From contig JAGLBD010000034.1 in the NCBI GenBank assembly GCA_018260425.1, forward strand, positions 1 to 39,576: a stretch of 39,576 bases of DNA. Direction: 5' to 3'. Every line of letters starts with the position of its first letter. Position 1 is the stretch's first letter. The notes beneath the pieces are model-generated. The model did no database searches. It saw only the letters and a program-made list of their open reading frames with translations, and was not told the DNA's origin. Shown one piece after another: positions 1-8,999 of the stretch. The DNA is from Pseudogulbenkiania sp. GTDB taxonomy: Bacteria; Pseudomonadota; Gammaproteobacteria; Burkholderiales; Chromobacteriaceae. The position numbers and the translations under genes are program-made.

Positions 1-84
1 TTTTCTTTTTGCCGCGTCGCTGGACTGGCATGGTGTGGCGCAGCTAAAATCAACCGTTTCAGGATGTTGACAGATAGGCGCACG

Positions 85-1020
85 ATGCGAGTTTATTTCG
101 GAGATCCGACCCGTTTCGGACTGCCGCCCTGTGCGCTGACCATCGGTAATTTCGATGGCGTTCACATGGGGCACCAGAACATGCTGGCGAGGTTGCGATC
201 GGAAGCGACTGCGCGTGGTTTGCCGGCGGCCTTGCTGACGTTCGAACCCCATCCCAGAGAGTTTTTTGCCCGCGACGGCGCTCCCGCCCGATTGTCTTCG
301 CTCCGTGACAAGCTGAGTTTTCTTGCCGGATTGAGCTGGCTGGATTATGTTTTTGTTTTCCGCTTCAATCATGGCTTCTCCAGAATGCCGGCGCAGCGCT
401 TCGTCGATGACGTGTTGGTGAGCCAACTGACTACCCGCTATTTGTTGATTGGCGACGATTTTCAGTTCGGCGCAGACCGGCGTGGTGATTTTTCCCTGCT
501 GTCGGCCCATCCGGCTTTCGAGACCGATGCGATGCCTTCAGTGCTGGTCGAGGGCGAACGCGCCTCGAGTACGCTGGTTCGGGAGGCCCTTTGGAGCGGA
601 GATTTGTCGCGTGCAGCGACCTTGCTCGGACGGGATTACCAGATTTCCGGGCGGGTCATGCATGGCAGAAAACTTGGCCGTACCCTGGGGTTTCCGACAG
701 CCAATGTCTACCTGCCGCATCGACAGCCAGCACTGGCGGGGGTTTTCGTGGTCGAAGCCGATACCCCGTTCGGCCGGATCGGAGGTGTCGCCAGTCTGGG
801 GGTGAACCCGACCGTGACCGATACCCGGAATTACAAGCTGGAAGTCCATCTGTTTGATTTTGCCGGCGACCTCTATGGACGACGGATCACGGTCCGCTTC
901 CTGAAAAAGCTGCGTGATGAAGCACGCTATGAAGACTTGTCTGCATTGGTGGCGCAGATCCATCAGGATGCCGCCGATGCCCGAACCTATTTGACCCAAT
1001 TGCAGCGAGAGCAGGCATGA
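85..1020 (+). CDS. ribF: Bifunctional riboflavin kinase / FAD synthetase
   Basis: Makes FMN from riboflavin and then FAD, in the cytosol. The N-terminal nucleotidyltransferase half shows [13 protein letters not shown] (residues ~20-32) and the IGDDFQFG and SSTLVREAL segments. The C-terminal flavokinase half shows [10 protein letters not shown] and LEVHLFDF. I chose the ATG at 85 (MRVYFGDP), which gives 311 residues like typical RibF. An in-frame ATG at 64 would add seven residues that are not family-like; neither start has a strong Shine-Dalgarno. The stop overlaps the ileS start by four bases (ATGA), so translation is probably coupled. A TAAAAT hexamer at 45-50 could be a -10 box, but I see no convincing -35. 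The order ribF-ileS-lspA-ispH is a common proteobacterial arrangement. Confidence 0.96.
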   Translation: MRVYFGDPTRFGLPPCALTIGNFDGVHMGHQNMLARLRSEATARGLPAALLTFEPHPREFFARDGAPARLSSLRDKLSFLAGLSWLDYVFVFRFNHGFSRMPAQRFVDDVLVSQLTTRYLLIGDDFQFGADRRGDFSLLSAHPAFETDAMPSVLVEGERASSTLVREALWSGDLSRAATLLGRDYQISGRVMHGRKLGRTLGFPTANVYLPHRQPALAGVFVVEADTPFGRIGGVASLGVNPTVTDTRNYKLEVHLFDFAGDLYGRRITVRFLKKLRDEARYEDLSALVAQIHQDAADARTYLTQLQREQA

Positions 1021-3803
1021 GTATCGACTATCGAAAAACAGTGAACCTTTTGGACACTCCGTTTCCCATGCGGGGTGATCTGGCTCGTCGCGAGCCGGCA
1101 TGGGTCAAGTCCTGGCAAGACAATAAGCGCTACGAGAAGCTGCGCAAACTCTCTGCCGGACGTCCCAAGTTCATCCTGCACGACGGCCCTCCCTACGCCA
1201 ACAATGACATTCACCTTGGTCACGCGGTCAACAAAGTGCTCAAGGACATCATCGTCCGCTCGAAGACGCTGGCGGGTTTCGATGCGCCCTATGTCCCGGG
1301 CTGGGATTGCCACGGCTTGCCGATCGAGCTGATGGTGGAGAAGCTGCATGGCAAGGCTATTCCGGCGGCGCGCTTCCGCGAGCTGTGCCGTGAATATGCC
1401 CTTGAACAGGTTGCCCGCCAGAAAAAAGGGTTTATCCGTCTCGGCGTGCTGGGCGACTGGAACAATCCTTACCTGACCATGGACTTCAAGACCGAAGCGG
1501 ACATCGTGCGTACGCTCGGCAAAATTCATGATAACGGCTTTATGTTCAAGGGCGAAAAGCCGGTGCACTGGTGTATCGAGTGCGGTTCGGCGCTTGCCGA
1601 GGCTGAAGTCGAATACGAAGACAAGGTCTCGCCGGCCATCGACGTGGGTTTTGAGGTGGTGGACGGCGCGCGCCTTGCCACGCTGTTCGGTCTGGCCGCT
1701 CCGCTGGCCGGAGCCCGTGCGGTGATCTGGACGACCACTCCGTGGACCCTGCCGGCCAACCAGGCTGTGGCGGTGAATGGTGCATTAAGCTACCAGTTGC
1801 TGAAGACAGGGCGTGGCGTGCTGATTCTCGCCGCCGACCTCGTCGAAGCCACGCTGAAACGCTATGGTCTGGAAGAGGGGGCGAAGGTCCTCGGCGAGGC
1901 GAAGGGTGCGACGCTGGAACATCTGCAGCTCAAGCATCCGTTCATCGACCGTGTGGTGCCGGTGATTCTGGGTGACCATGTCACGACCGATGCCGGTACC
2001 GGTCTGGTTCATACCGCTCCGGCGCATGGTCTGGAAGACTTCCAGGCAGGGCTGGCCTATCGTTTGCCGGTGGATAATCCGGTGGCCGATGATGGTCGCT
2101 ACAAGTCCAACGCGCCGGTATTTGCCGGGATCTCGGTCTGGGATGCCAATCCGCTGGTCATCGAATTGCTGGAACAGCAGGGGGCCCTGGTCCACAAGGC
2201 CAAGCTGTCGCACAGCTATCCACATTGCTGGCGCCACAAGACCCCGATCATTTTCCGGGCGACGGCACAGTGGTTCATCGGCATGGACAAGGAAGGCCGC
2301 GATGGCGATACACTGCGCGCCCGTGCCGGCCGTGCCGTGGATGCCACCGAGTTCTTCCCGGCCTGGGGGCGTTCGCGTCTTGAGTCCATGATCGGCAATC
2401 GCCCCGACTGGTGCGTATCGCGTCAGCGTAACTGGGGTGTGCCGATGACCTTCTTTGTGCACCGTGAAAGCGGTGAATTGCATCCGCGTTCGTCGGAGCT
2501 GCTCGAAGAAGTGGCGCTGCGTATCGAACAACGCGGTATCGAGGCCTGGTTCAGTCTGGACCCGGCTGAATTGCTGGGCGAAGAAGCCAGCCAGTACCGC
2601 AAGCTGTCGGATACGCTGGATGTCTGGTTCGACTCGGGTTCCACCCACTTTGCCGTACTCAAGGAGCGTGCCGAGCTGGCCTGGCCTGCCGACCTGTATC
2701 TGGAAGGTTCCGACCAGCACCGTGGCTGGTTCCAGTCCTCCTTGCTGACCGGTTGCGCCACGATTGGCCGTGCGCCGTACAAGCAACTGCTGACCCATGG
2801 TTTTACCGTGGACAGTCAGGGTTACAAGATGTCCAAGTCGCGTGGCAACGGGATTGCCCCGGAGGAAATCTGCGGCACGCTGGGGGCTGACATCCTGCGT
2901 CTGTGGGTCGCCAGTGCGGACTACTCCGGCGACATGTCGCTGTCGCAGGAAATTCTCAAGCGCACCACCGAGAGCTATCGTCGCCTGCGTAATACCTTGC
3001 GTTTCCTGCTCGCCAACCTGTCGGATTTCGACCCGATCGAACACGCCGTACCGTTCAACGAGATGCTGGAAATGGATCGCTACGCCACCCTGCGTGCCCG
3101 TTCCCTGCAGGAAAGCGTTGCCGGCGAGCACTATGCGCGGTATGCCTTCCACCATGCGATGCAGGAAATCGTGCTGTACTGCTCGGAAGATCTCGGCGCC
3201 TTCTACCTGGACGTGCTCAAAGACCGTCTGTACACCACCAAGGCTGACTCCCGTGCGCGTCGTTCGGCCCAGACTGCGCTGTATCACATCACCCGTAGCC
3301 TGCTGTTGCTGCTGGGACCGGTACTGTGCTTCACGGCCGACGAGGCATGGGAGGTGTTGACCGGCAGCGAGGACGACTCGACGCTGTTCCACACCATGCA
3401 CGAGTTCCCGTCGTTGCCGGCGGCCAGTGAAGCGGCTCTGGTGGCAAAATGGACTGCCATCCGTGAACTGCGTGCCGAAGTGAACCGCGAGGTCGAAGTG
3501 CTGCGCTCTGCCGACAAGCTCGGTTCGTCGCTGCAGGCCGAAGTGACTATCGAAGCATCTGGCGAACTGTTGTCCTGGTTGCAATCGCTCGGGTCCGACC
3601 TCAAGTTTGTGCTGATCGTATCGGCCGTTACGCTGAATGCCGGTGAAGCGACCCGTATCAGTGTGGTGCCGTCGTCTCACGCCAAGTGCGACCGCTGCTG
3701 GCATTATCGTGCCGATGTCGGCACGCATGCCGGCCATGGCGCAGTGTGCGGCCGTTGCGTCGACAATCTGGATGGTGCTGGCGAGGTGCGGGAGCATGCC
3801 TGA
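1017..3803 (+). CDS. ileS: Isoleucyl-tRNA synthetase
   Basis: Class I aminoacyl-tRNA synthetase charging tRNA-Ile, with an editing domain that hydrolyses Val-tRNA-Ile. The 928-residue length is normal. The HIGH-type signature is HLGH at 66-69 (after GPPYANNDI), the KMSKS loop is at 604-608 (YKMSKSRGN), and the editing-domain region has [15 protein letters not shown]-terminal zinc-binding module (CDRCWHY ... CGRC, from about residue 890) places it in the bacterial E. coli-like type. It starts inside the ribF stop and its last eight bases overlap lspA. No frameshift or missing motif seen. Confidence 0.98.
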   Translation: MSIDYRKTVNLLDTPFPMRGDLARREPAWVKSWQDNKRYEKLRKLSAGRPKFILHDGPPYANNDIHLGHAVNKVLKDIIVRSKTLAGFDAPYVPGWDCHGLPIELMVEKLHGKAIPAARFRELCREYALEQVARQKKGFIRLGVLGDWNNPYLTMDFKTEADIVRTLGKIHDNGFMFKGEKPVHWCIECGSALAEAEVEYEDKVSPAIDVGFEVVDGARLATLFGLAAPLAGARAVIWTTTPWTLPANQAVAVNGALSYQLLKTGRGVLILAADLVEATLKRYGLEEGAKVLGEAKGATLEHLQLKHPFIDRVVPVILGDHVTTDAGTGLVHTAPAHGLEDFQAGLAYRLPVDNPVADDGRYKSNAPVFAGISVWDANPLVIELLEQQGALVHKAKLSHSYPHCWRHKTPIIFRATAQWFIGMDKEGRDGDTLRARAGRAVDATEFFPAWGRSRLESMIGNRPDWCVSRQRNWGVPMTFFVHRESGELHPRSSELLEEVALRIEQRGIEAWFSLDPAELLGEEASQYRKLSDTLDVWFDSGSTHFAVLKERAELAWPADLYLEGSDQHRGWFQSSLLTGCATIGRAPYKQLLTHGFTVDSQGYKMSKSRGNGIAPEEICGTLGADILRLWVASADYSGDMSLSQEILKRTTESYRRLRNTLRFLLANLSDFDPIEHAVPFNEMLEMDRYATLRARSLQESVAGEHYARYAFHHAMQEIVLYCSEDLGAFYLDVLKDRLYTTKADSRARRSAQTALYHITRSLLLLLGPVLCFTADEAWEVLTGSEDDSTLFHTMHEFPSLPAASEAALVAKWTAIRELRAEVNREVEVLRSADKLGSSLQAEVTIEASGELLSWLQSLGSDLKFVLIVSAVTLNAGEATRISVVPSSHAKCDRCWHYRADVGTHAGHGAVCGRCVDNLDGAGEVREHA

Positions 3804-4299
3804 GGTTCGTTCCCTGCGAGGACATTCCGGCCGGCTCGGCTGGTTTGTCCTGGCGCTGGCCATTATCGCGGCCGACCAGTTGACCAAGATTCTGGTCAAT
3901 AGCCGTTTCCAGTATGGCGAAGTGCAACCGGTTATCGACGGTTTCTTTAACCTGACGCTGGCCTACAACCGTGGGGCGGCGTTCAGCTTCCTAGCGGATG
4001 CCGGCGGCTGGCAAAAGCACTTCTTTACCCTGTTCGCGCTGGCGGTATCGGGCTGGCTTGGCTGGCAGATCCTGCGTGGCGGGTTTGGGCGGCTGATGAA
4101 CTGTGCCGCGGCATTCATCATGGGGGGCGCACTGGGTAACCTGATCGATCGGCAGGTGCATGGCCACGTGATTGATTTCATCCAGGTTTTCTACCACAGC
4201 TGGTATTACCCGGCCTTCAATGTCGCGGATTCCTTCATTTGTGTCGGCGCCGCCCTGATGGTGCTGGACAGCTTGAAGAAGGACAAGGAAACACGATGA
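3796..4299 (+). CDS. lspA: Lipoprotein signal peptidase (signal peptidase II)
   Basis: Inner-membrane aspartyl protease that removes the signal peptide from prolipoproteins after diacylglyceryl modification. 167 residues with four hydrophobic segments. The catalytic aspartates are expected to be D127 (HVIDFI) and D145 (FNVADS), spaced 18 as in E. coli D123/D141; the family motifs YNRGAAFSF and GNLIDR are present. I chose the ATG at 3796 because GGAG at about 3791-3794 precedes it and the protein then starts like the family; a longer open frame upstream lies inside ileS. It overlaps ileS by eight bases and ispH by four, so it is part of the operon. One likely substrate in this window is the lipoprotein at 21283-23958. 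Confidence 0.96.
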   Translation: MPEVRSLRGHSGRLGWFVLALAIIAADQLTKILVNSRFQYGEVQPVIDGFFNLTLAYNRGAAFSFLADAGGWQKHFFTLFALAVSGWLGWQILRGGFGRLMNCAAAFIMGGALGNLIDRQVHGHVIDFIQVFYHSWYYPAFNVADSFICVGAALMVLDSLKKDKETR

Positions 4300-5234
4300 G
4301 CAAGACCATCATGCTGGCTAATCCACGCGGTTTCTGCGCCGGTGTCGATCGTGCCATTGCCATTGTCGAACGTGCGCTGGAACGCTATGGCGCACCGATC
4401 TACGTGCGTCACGAAGTGGTGCATAACCGTTTTGTGGTGGATGACCTGCGCAACAAGGGGGCGATCTTCATCGAGGAACTGAAAGATGTTCCCCGTGGGG
4501 CGACGCTGATCTATTCGGCGCATGGCGTGCCGCTGTCGGTCCGTGCCGAGGCGGAAGCATTGGGCCTGACCGTTTACGATGCCACCTGTCCGCTGGTGAC
4601 CAAGGTGCATGTCGAAGTCAAGCGCATGCACAAGGCCGGCATGGATATCATCATGATCGGTCACGCCGGACATCCCGAGGTGGAAGGGACCATGGGGCAG
4701 GTCGACTCGGGCATCTACCTTGTCGAGTCGGTCGCCGACGTGGCGACACTCGAGGTGGAGCATCCGGGGCAGTTGGCTTATGTGTCCCAGACGACCTTGT
4801 CGGTCGATGAGACCCGCGACATTATCGAGGCACTCAAGACACGTTTCCCTGCCATCTCCAGCCCGAAGAAAGATGATATCTGCTATGCGACGCAGAACCG
4901 TCAGGATGCGGTGAAGGAACTCGCGGTAAAGTGCGATGTGGTTGTGGTAGTCGGTTCGCCGAACAGCTCCAACTCCAACCGCTTGCGCGAGGTGGCGGCG
5001 CTGAAGGGCGTGGATGCCTATATGGTCGACAATGCCGATCTGCTGGAAAACGCCTGGTTCGAAGGCAAGCGGACCATCGGCGTCACGGCTGGAGCCTCGG
5101 CGCCGGAAGTGTTGGTCAAGGCGGTGATCGACCGGATCCGTGCCATGGGCGCGGATGACATCACCGAATTGCCGGGCGTGGTGGAAAACACCGTGTTTGC
5201 CCTACCTCCGGGATTGCGTGAAGAGCGCCAGTGA
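4296..5234 (+). CDS. ispH: 4-hydroxy-3-methylbut-2-enyl diphosphate reductase
   Basis: Last step of the MEP pathway: reduces HMBPP to IPP and DMAPP using a [4Fe-4S] cluster. 312 residues. The three cluster cysteines are visible: C14 ([12 protein letters not shown]), C98 ([11 protein letters not shown]) and C196 ([11 protein letters not shown]). The substrate-binding histidine regions ([24 protein letters not shown]) and the [11 protein letters not shown] loop are present. The ATG at 4296 overlaps the lspA stop (ATGA). A strong intrinsic terminator follows 25 bases after the stop, so this is the last gene of the operon. Confidence 0.98.
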   Translation: MSKTIMLANPRGFCAGVDRAIAIVERALERYGAPIYVRHEVVHNRFVVDDLRNKGAIFIEELKDVPRGATLIYSAHGVPLSVRAEAEALGLTVYDATCPLVTKVHVEVKRMHKAGMDIIMIGHAGHPEVEGTMGQVDSGIYLVESVADVATLEVEHPGQLAYVSQTTLSVDETRDIIEALKTRFPAISSPKKDDICYATQNRQDAVKELAVKCDVVVVVGSPNSSNSNRLREVAALKGVDAYMVDNADLLENAWFEGKRTIGVTAGASAPEVLVKAVIDRIRAMGADDITELPGVVENTVFALPPGLREERQ

Positions 5235-5258
5235 ACTACAGCACCTGCAGCGACAAAG

Positions 5259-5285
5259 CGGCGTCCTCGAGACGCCGTTTTTTTT
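5259..5285 (+). terminator. Intrinsic terminator after ispH
   Basis: A perfect 7-bp stem CGGCGTC / GACGCCG with a CTCGA loop is followed directly by eight T residues (5278-5285). It ends the ribF-ileS-lspA-ispH transcript. The ~120 bases between it and the convergent hipA-like gene hold nothing I can identify. Confidence 0.92.
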
Positions 5286-5405
5286 ACTTTTCGCGGAATC
5301 TGGAGGAAATCAGGATTGACGGCGGGAGAGGGGGGAGGCCTGCCAGCAGCTGTTTCAGCTATGTTGGTTGCCGGGAATGGCTACCAAACTCGTACAGCTG
5401 AAGGT

Positions 5406-6701
5406 TCAGCTTGAGGGTTTGGCGGCGGCGTCATTTTCGGCCGCAGGATCAGTGAGCCTCCGAATTGTCAGGGCGCAGCGTTGTTCAATCAAGCTATTGA
5501 TTTGTTCAACCACTGGAATGCCGCCAAAACCATGTTCGGGGTCAGACTGGAGTTTGCGTGCCGCCGTTGGCAGTAACTTTGCCAATTCCAGAATACGCCG
5601 TTTGGCCTGCGCCTTGGAAACGCCAGCGTCTTCGGCGAACTGCTCCCAGTGCCGCATCTGGACTTCGCTGAACTTATACTTGCTGCCGATTTTCATCGCC
5701 ATCTTCGGTGTCAGTGTGGGATACACTGCTGTCGACAGCGTGTCGTAGAACGGTGCCAGAACGGGGGCCTTGCCTGAGTACAGTAGGGAGAAATTCTTGG
5801 CGTGTGCATCATGGTTACCGATTAGCGCATTGAAGACCACGTAATCGAGTAGTCGCAGGACTTGTGGAGCACTGGGGCGTATCGCACTGCGCACCAGATC
5901 AAAGCACTGCGCCAGATCCGGACCACCTTCATTCTGGTACTTCATTTCGGGTACCACGCCAAGTGCCTGACAGAAATCCTCTTGATGAAGCCGTTGCCGA
6001 AGCCCTCGTGCATCAATCAGTCTGTCGTAGCGCTCAACTAGCAAGAACGAGCGATCCAAGACAAGGTGAACTTTTGTCTTCGCTGGCTTGAGCTGCATGG
6101 CCTCCGCCAGCGCCATGCAAAATCCTTCGTTAATCACACTGTCTTCAACCGCGTGGATAGCGGGCTTCAAGATGTGAGAGCTGGGCGTGCCATTCAGTGG
6201 GAGCCCAAGGCGGGTACCATCAAACACCACCGGCAGTTTGTCCTGAGCTCCTGCCAAGGACAGTCGCAAACCGTCTTTGCCTGCCAGCATGGGGCGGCGC
6301 GGCAATTCATCCAGGATGGCAACGACTTCGTCATCGTTCAGCCATTGAACATCATCCTGGTGGGTTGGCACAGGCAGAGTTTGCCCAGACTCAAGGAACG
6401 TGACGGCTCCTGCGCACTCGCCGCCAATGTGGTCCAGCAGCGCAAAGTCGTTCTGGCCAGAAATCTGGAATTGCTGTGCAATCAGGCGGCGCATCTGTCC
6501 TTCGGGTAGAAGACCTGCAAAGAAGGGGCGTGTTTTGCGATCATCGAACGGCTCTGCTTGCATGGGCAGCGAGGCGGACAAGGAAACGGCGTCCGTGTTT
6601 GACAGCCAATCGGGTGCGTAGCAAAAGTTTAGTCGTCCATCGATCAGAGATAACGTGCCGACACGATCGGCGAAAAGCCAGACTTCCAGTTCATGCGCCA
6701 T
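5406..6701 (-). CDS. hipA: HipA-type serine/threonine kinase toxin
   Basis: A HipA-family toxin kinase. The E. coli founding member phosphorylates GltX and causes growth arrest and persistence; the target here is unknown. 431 residues from MAHELEVWLF (E. coli HipA has 440). Visible features: N-subdomain FAGLLPEG (61-68), the autophosphorylation/P-loop segment LSLAGAQDK (S148, equivalent to E. coli S150), nucleotide-binding HILKP (K179), LVERYDR (222-227), catalytic loop GNHDAHAKN (D298) and the metal-binding FYD (D320). All catalytic residues are present, so the toxin looks active. A further in-frame ATG lies 33 bases upstream inside hipB, but the start at 6701 gives the family-like N-terminus and an 11-base overlap with hipB, which suggests translational coupling. 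Confidence 0.93.
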   Translation of the reverse strand: MAHELEVWLFADRVGTLSLIDGRLNFCYAPDWLSNTDAVSLSASLPMQAEPFDDRKTRPFFAGLLPEGQMRRLIAQQFQISGQNDFALLDHIGGECAGAVTFLESGQTLPVPTHQDDVQWLNDDEVVAILDELPRRPMLAGKDGLRLSLAGAQDKLPVVFDGTRLGLPLNGTPSSHILKPAIHAVEDSVINEGFCMALAEAMQLKPAKTKVHLVLDRSFLLVERYDRLIDARGLRQRLHQEDFCQALGVVPEMKYQNEGGPDLAQCFDLVRSAIRPSAPQVLRLLDYVVFNALIGNHDAHAKNFSLLYSGKAPVLAPFYDTLSTAVYPTLTPKMAMKIGSKYKFSEVQMRHWEQFAEDAGVSKAQAKRRILELAKLLPTAARKLQSDPEHGFGGIPVVEQINSLIEQRCALTIRRLTDPAAENDAAAKPSS

Positions 6702-6951
6702 GGTCGTCACCCACTCGTTGATCGTTGGAAGCAACCGCGGGCAATCCGTTCAAGTGAATCTCACCACCCAAGGCATCAATGACCCGCAGCACGTTTTCCA
6801 GTCGCAAGGTGGGCTTGCCTGCTTCAAGGTCGACAATGAAGCGCACCCCCACCCCAGCCGCCAGCGCCAACTGGGGCTGTGTCAGCCGGAGCTGCTTGCG
6901 AGCGGCACGCAGTGCATCGCCGAGTTGTTGAGGTGATCGAATGGGTGTCAT
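6691..6951 (-). CDS. hipB: HipB-type XRE antitoxin / autorepressor
   Basis: An 86-residue helix-turn-helix protein of the Xre/Cro family. The HTH spans about residues 8-62 (QLGDALRAARKQLRLTQPQL, then AAGVGVRFIVDLEAGK and LENVLRVIDALGG). The short C-terminal tail is probably the flexible end that, in the family, is degraded to free the toxin. It lies directly upstream of and overlaps hipA. Three palindromes upstream, one covering the predicted transcription start, fit autorepression by a HipB dimer or HipAB complex. Function is inferred from family and context. Confidence 0.92.
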   Translation of the reverse strand: MTPIRSPQQLGDALRAARKQLRLTQPQLALAAGVGVRFIVDLEAGKPTLRLENVLRVIDALGGEIHLNGLPAVASNDQRVGDDHGA

Positions 6952-6962
6952 GGCGTGTCCAG

Positions 6963-6978
6963 TTTCCCGTTCGGGAAA
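6963..6978. promoter_or_regulatory. hip operator O1
   Basis: Perfect palindrome TTTCCCGTTCGGGAAA centred at 6970.5. It overlaps the end of the predicted -10 box and the expected transcription start of hipBA, so binding there should block transcription. First of three near-identical sites. Confidence 0.8.
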
Positions 6979-7006
6979 TTATTAGCCACAAACAGACTAA
7001 GTGCAA
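6978..7006 (-). promoter_or_regulatory. Predicted hipBA promoter
   Basis: On the reverse strand TTGCAC (7001-7006) and AATAAT (6978-6983) are separated by exactly 17 bases, a good sigma-70-type match. The promoter lies between operators O1 and O2, as expected for an autoregulated toxin-antitoxin operon. The start site is predicted, not shown. Confidence 0.65.
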
Positions 7007-7013
7007 GCAAAAT

Positions 7014-7027
7014 TTCCCGATCGGGAA
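7014..7027. promoter_or_regulatory. hip operator O2
   Basis: Perfect palindrome TTCCCGATCGGGAA centred at 7020.5, just upstream of the predicted -35 box of hipBA and exactly 50 bp from O1. Same half-site (TTCCCG) as O1 and O3. Confidence 0.78.
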
Positions 7028-7055
7028 TGTTTGGTGTGGCCAGGGCATGAAGGGG

Positions 7056-7208
7056 CTATTTATTTACCGATCGGGAAATAATGATCGTCCAGGCGAGGTG
7101 TTCGGCGGGGAGTTGGCGAGGCCGTACACCGGTGGTTCCCGTTAGCCGTCGTGCGTTGGTGATCCAATCGGGATCGATAGGTTGAGAGAGCGCGGTGAAG
7201 TCAGACAT
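7056..7208 (-). pseudogene. Truncated IS4-family transposase, N-terminal fragment
   Basis: A 50-codon frame from an ATG at 7208 to a TAG at 7056. It reads IDPDWITNARRLTGTTGVRP then RQLPAEHLAWTII, which resembles the N-terminal domain of IS4-family transposases (pattern: acidic start, 'TGT..VR.R.LPAE...W'). After 'AWTII' the similarity stops and the frame runs into operator O3 and ends. The catalytic DDE domain is absent, so this is a dead fragment about one-ninth of normal length. The 42 bases between its ATG and the FUSC stop may include the old left end of the element. Family assignment is from memory of the motif. Confidence 0.6.
7063..7078. promoter_or_regulatory. hip operator O3
   Basis: Palindrome TTTACCGATCGGGAAA with one mismatched pair, centred at 7070.5, exactly 50 bp from O2. 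It lies inside the tail of the truncated IS4-type reading frame and supplies that frame's last codons, so the hip DNA begins at or before this site. Confidence 0.72.
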
Positions 7209-7250
7209 CAGGTGGGGCTTGCCTTCCCCGGACAATCGCGATGAACTGCC

Positions 7251-8252
7251 CTATGACCGGGGTGGTGTGCGCGGTCTCCTTGCCCACTGATGCCAGAGCA
7301 GTGAGGCGGCGACACCGATCAGTCCGCCGAGAATGACGTTCTCCACACGGGTGATGCCAAGGGTGATGCCTTGGGCTGCCGAGCTGGCGGCCAGCACGCA
7401 CAAGGCGCCGCGCAGGCCGAATGCCATACGGTAGTTCTTGATGGCATCGATGGACAGTCCCACCAGCAGGATGGACAGGCTGTAGAGCAGCGGACCATGC
7501 GGCAGAAGCAGCGATAGCACGATACCCAGTGGCACGCCGATTACGACGCCGCAGAGCCTATCCTTGTTTTTGGCGATGGAGGAGTCCCGTTCTCCCGTCA
7601 CCACGCTGGCAGAAGACCAGATGACCCACTTCTGTGGTTCGATATGGGCAACCACCACCCATGTCGCGGCAATCATTACGGAAAACAGGCGAATCACGGC
7701 GGCATCGCGGTCCTTTTGCCTGCCCTGTTCCGGTCGTGCTTCGATCTGAAAGTAGCGCCACCACGGCTGGCTGGGCTGGGAGACCTTCAACAGCTTGAGT
7801 ACGAGCAACAAAAGACAGGGAGGCAGGACGGCAACCGGGTAGAGGCGGGCAAAGTGCCATTGTTCCTCGATGGAGACCGAACTCAGTTCGCACCCCAAGT
7901 ACAGGGCAGGGAGGAAAGAAAACGTGGCGAACGTTTTCCAGTTCTCTCCCCACTGGCCGACCCCGGCCGCCAGAGCCGCATAGCCTGCGCACAGCAGGAT
8001 AAAGAGCAGCGCGTACTGTTCGGCTGCGATGAACGCCGCTATCGAGGCTCCGACCAGTGTCGCATGTGCCAGCAGTAGCCCGGGCGACAGCGCAATGCGA
8101 TTGACCACAACCATCAGGTAAACCGTGACGAGTGCCTCGCTCAGATAGCTGCTGTCATGGTGTTGGCCAAACAACACGAGCGCCGGCAGCATCGCGATCA
8201 GGGTGAGTCCGAGATTGCGCCAGTTGATGTGCGGATCGAGCCCGGGAGGCAT
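7251..8252 (-). CDS. FUSC-family membrane transporter (putative aromatic acid exporter)
   Basis: A 333-residue inner-membrane protein with two hydrophobic blocks (about residues 15-170 and 190-320, several helices each) around a short hydrophilic linker (QIEARPEQGRQKDRD). The second block carries the FUSC-like signature: WVIWSSASVVTGERDSSIAK, then RLCGVVIGVPLG. This resembles the fusaric acid resistance/YccS/AaeB group. It starts six bases after the stop of the cysteine-hydrolase-like gene, so the two are probably co-transcribed, and the hydrolase product or substrate might be exported. The start has no clear ribosome-binding site, which also fits coupling. The substrate cannot be read from sequence. 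Confidence 0.75.
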   Translation of the reverse strand: MPPGLDPHINWRNLGLTLIAMLPALVLFGQHHDSSYLSEALVTVYLMVVVNRIALSPGLLLAHATLVGASIAAFIAAEQYALLFILLCAGYAALAAGVGQWGENWKTFATFSFLPALYLGCELSSVSIEEQWHFARLYPVAVLPPCLLLLVLKLLKVSQPSQPWWRYFQIEARPEQGRQKDRDAAVIRLFSVMIAATWVVVAHIEPQKWVIWSSASVVTGERDSSIAKNKDRLCGVVIGVPLGIVLSLLLPHGPLLYSLSILLVGLSIDAIKNYRMAFGLRGALCVLAASSAAQGITLGITRVENVILGGLIGVAASLLWHQWARRPRTPPRS

Positions 8253-8258
8253 GGACGC

Positions 8259-8846
8259 TTAGTGTCCCTGAACCCACTGGTTAACGGTGGTGATGGTCGC
8301 CATATGCGACATCACGCCGGCGAGGGTTGCCGCGTGCAACTGGTCATTGGCAGTGGCGCAGGCATCGCCAAGCACGGTGACCAGATAGTCACGGTCATGG
8401 GCATCGCGCACCGTGGACTCGACCGCATGGTTGGTCGACACCCCGGCGACAATCAGTCGGCGAATGCCTTTGGCACGCAGAATCGTTTCCAGTTGTGTGT
8501 TGTAGAAGGTGCCGATGCGGGATTTGATGATAATGAAATCTTCCGCACGGACATCAAGCCCGTCGAGGAATTCGGTGCCCCAACTGCCCAGACGCAGGGC
8601 CTCGAAATCCCGGGCCTTGCCGAAAATCGGTGAACTGGCCGGACAGTTGGCATAGTTAGGCTGGAAGCCAACCTTGACGTGGGCAACCGGAATGTCGTTG
8701 GCGCGGGCGTGGCGAATGGCGCTATTGGCTTGCTCTACGACATTGTGACGTACCACCATGTCGGCACAGCTGGGGATTTTACCGTCCGGATGACAGATTT
8801 CATTGATGTAATCGATCGTAAGTAACAGGGTGTCAGAGTGCGACAT
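8259..8846 (-). CDS. Isochorismatase/cysteine hydrolase-family protein lacking the catalytic Cys
   Basis: 195 residues of the isochorismatase-like hydrolase fold. The conserved Asp is D12 (LLLTIDYIN) and the conserved Lys is K108 (IIIKSRIGTFY). The segment where cysteine hydrolases carry the nucleophile reads VAGVSTNHAVESTVRDA, with Ala141 where nicotinamidases and N-carbamoylsarcosine amidases have Cys. True isochorismatases (EntB, PhzD) also lack this Cys and use Asp and Lys, so an ether or vinyl-ether hydrolase activity is possible. Reverse-strand AAAGGA seven bases before the ATG at 8846 supports the start. The frame is open further upstream but that part is not family-like. Substrate unknown. 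Confidence 0.85.
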   Translation of the reverse strand: MSHSDTLLLTIDYINEICHPDGKIPSCADMVVRHNVVEQANSAIRHARANDIPVAHVKVGFQPNYANCPASSPIFGKARDFEALRLGSWGTEFLDGLDVRAEDFIIIKSRIGTFYNTQLETILRAKGIRRLIVAGVSTNHAVESTVRDAHDRDYLVTVLGDACATANDQLHAATLAGVMSHMATITTVNQWVQGH

Positions 8847-8999
8847 GGTGGTTCCTTTACATTTCCGGAGGGTGTCTGTGTTATTGGCCGGTTGCCGTGT
8901 AATTGCAAGCCATGCGCCTTTTCGCGGCATATTGCCTGAAGAGCACGCTTTGGGCATGATGGATCGAACTGGCAACCGTAACTGAAAGTGGATGATGCA

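Noticed and set aside
1785-3899. Long open frame of ~700 codons on the strand opposite ileS
   Set aside because: Lies entirely antisense to a certain gene in a high-G+C region, has no recognisable domain and no start context; such frames are a codon-bias shadow.
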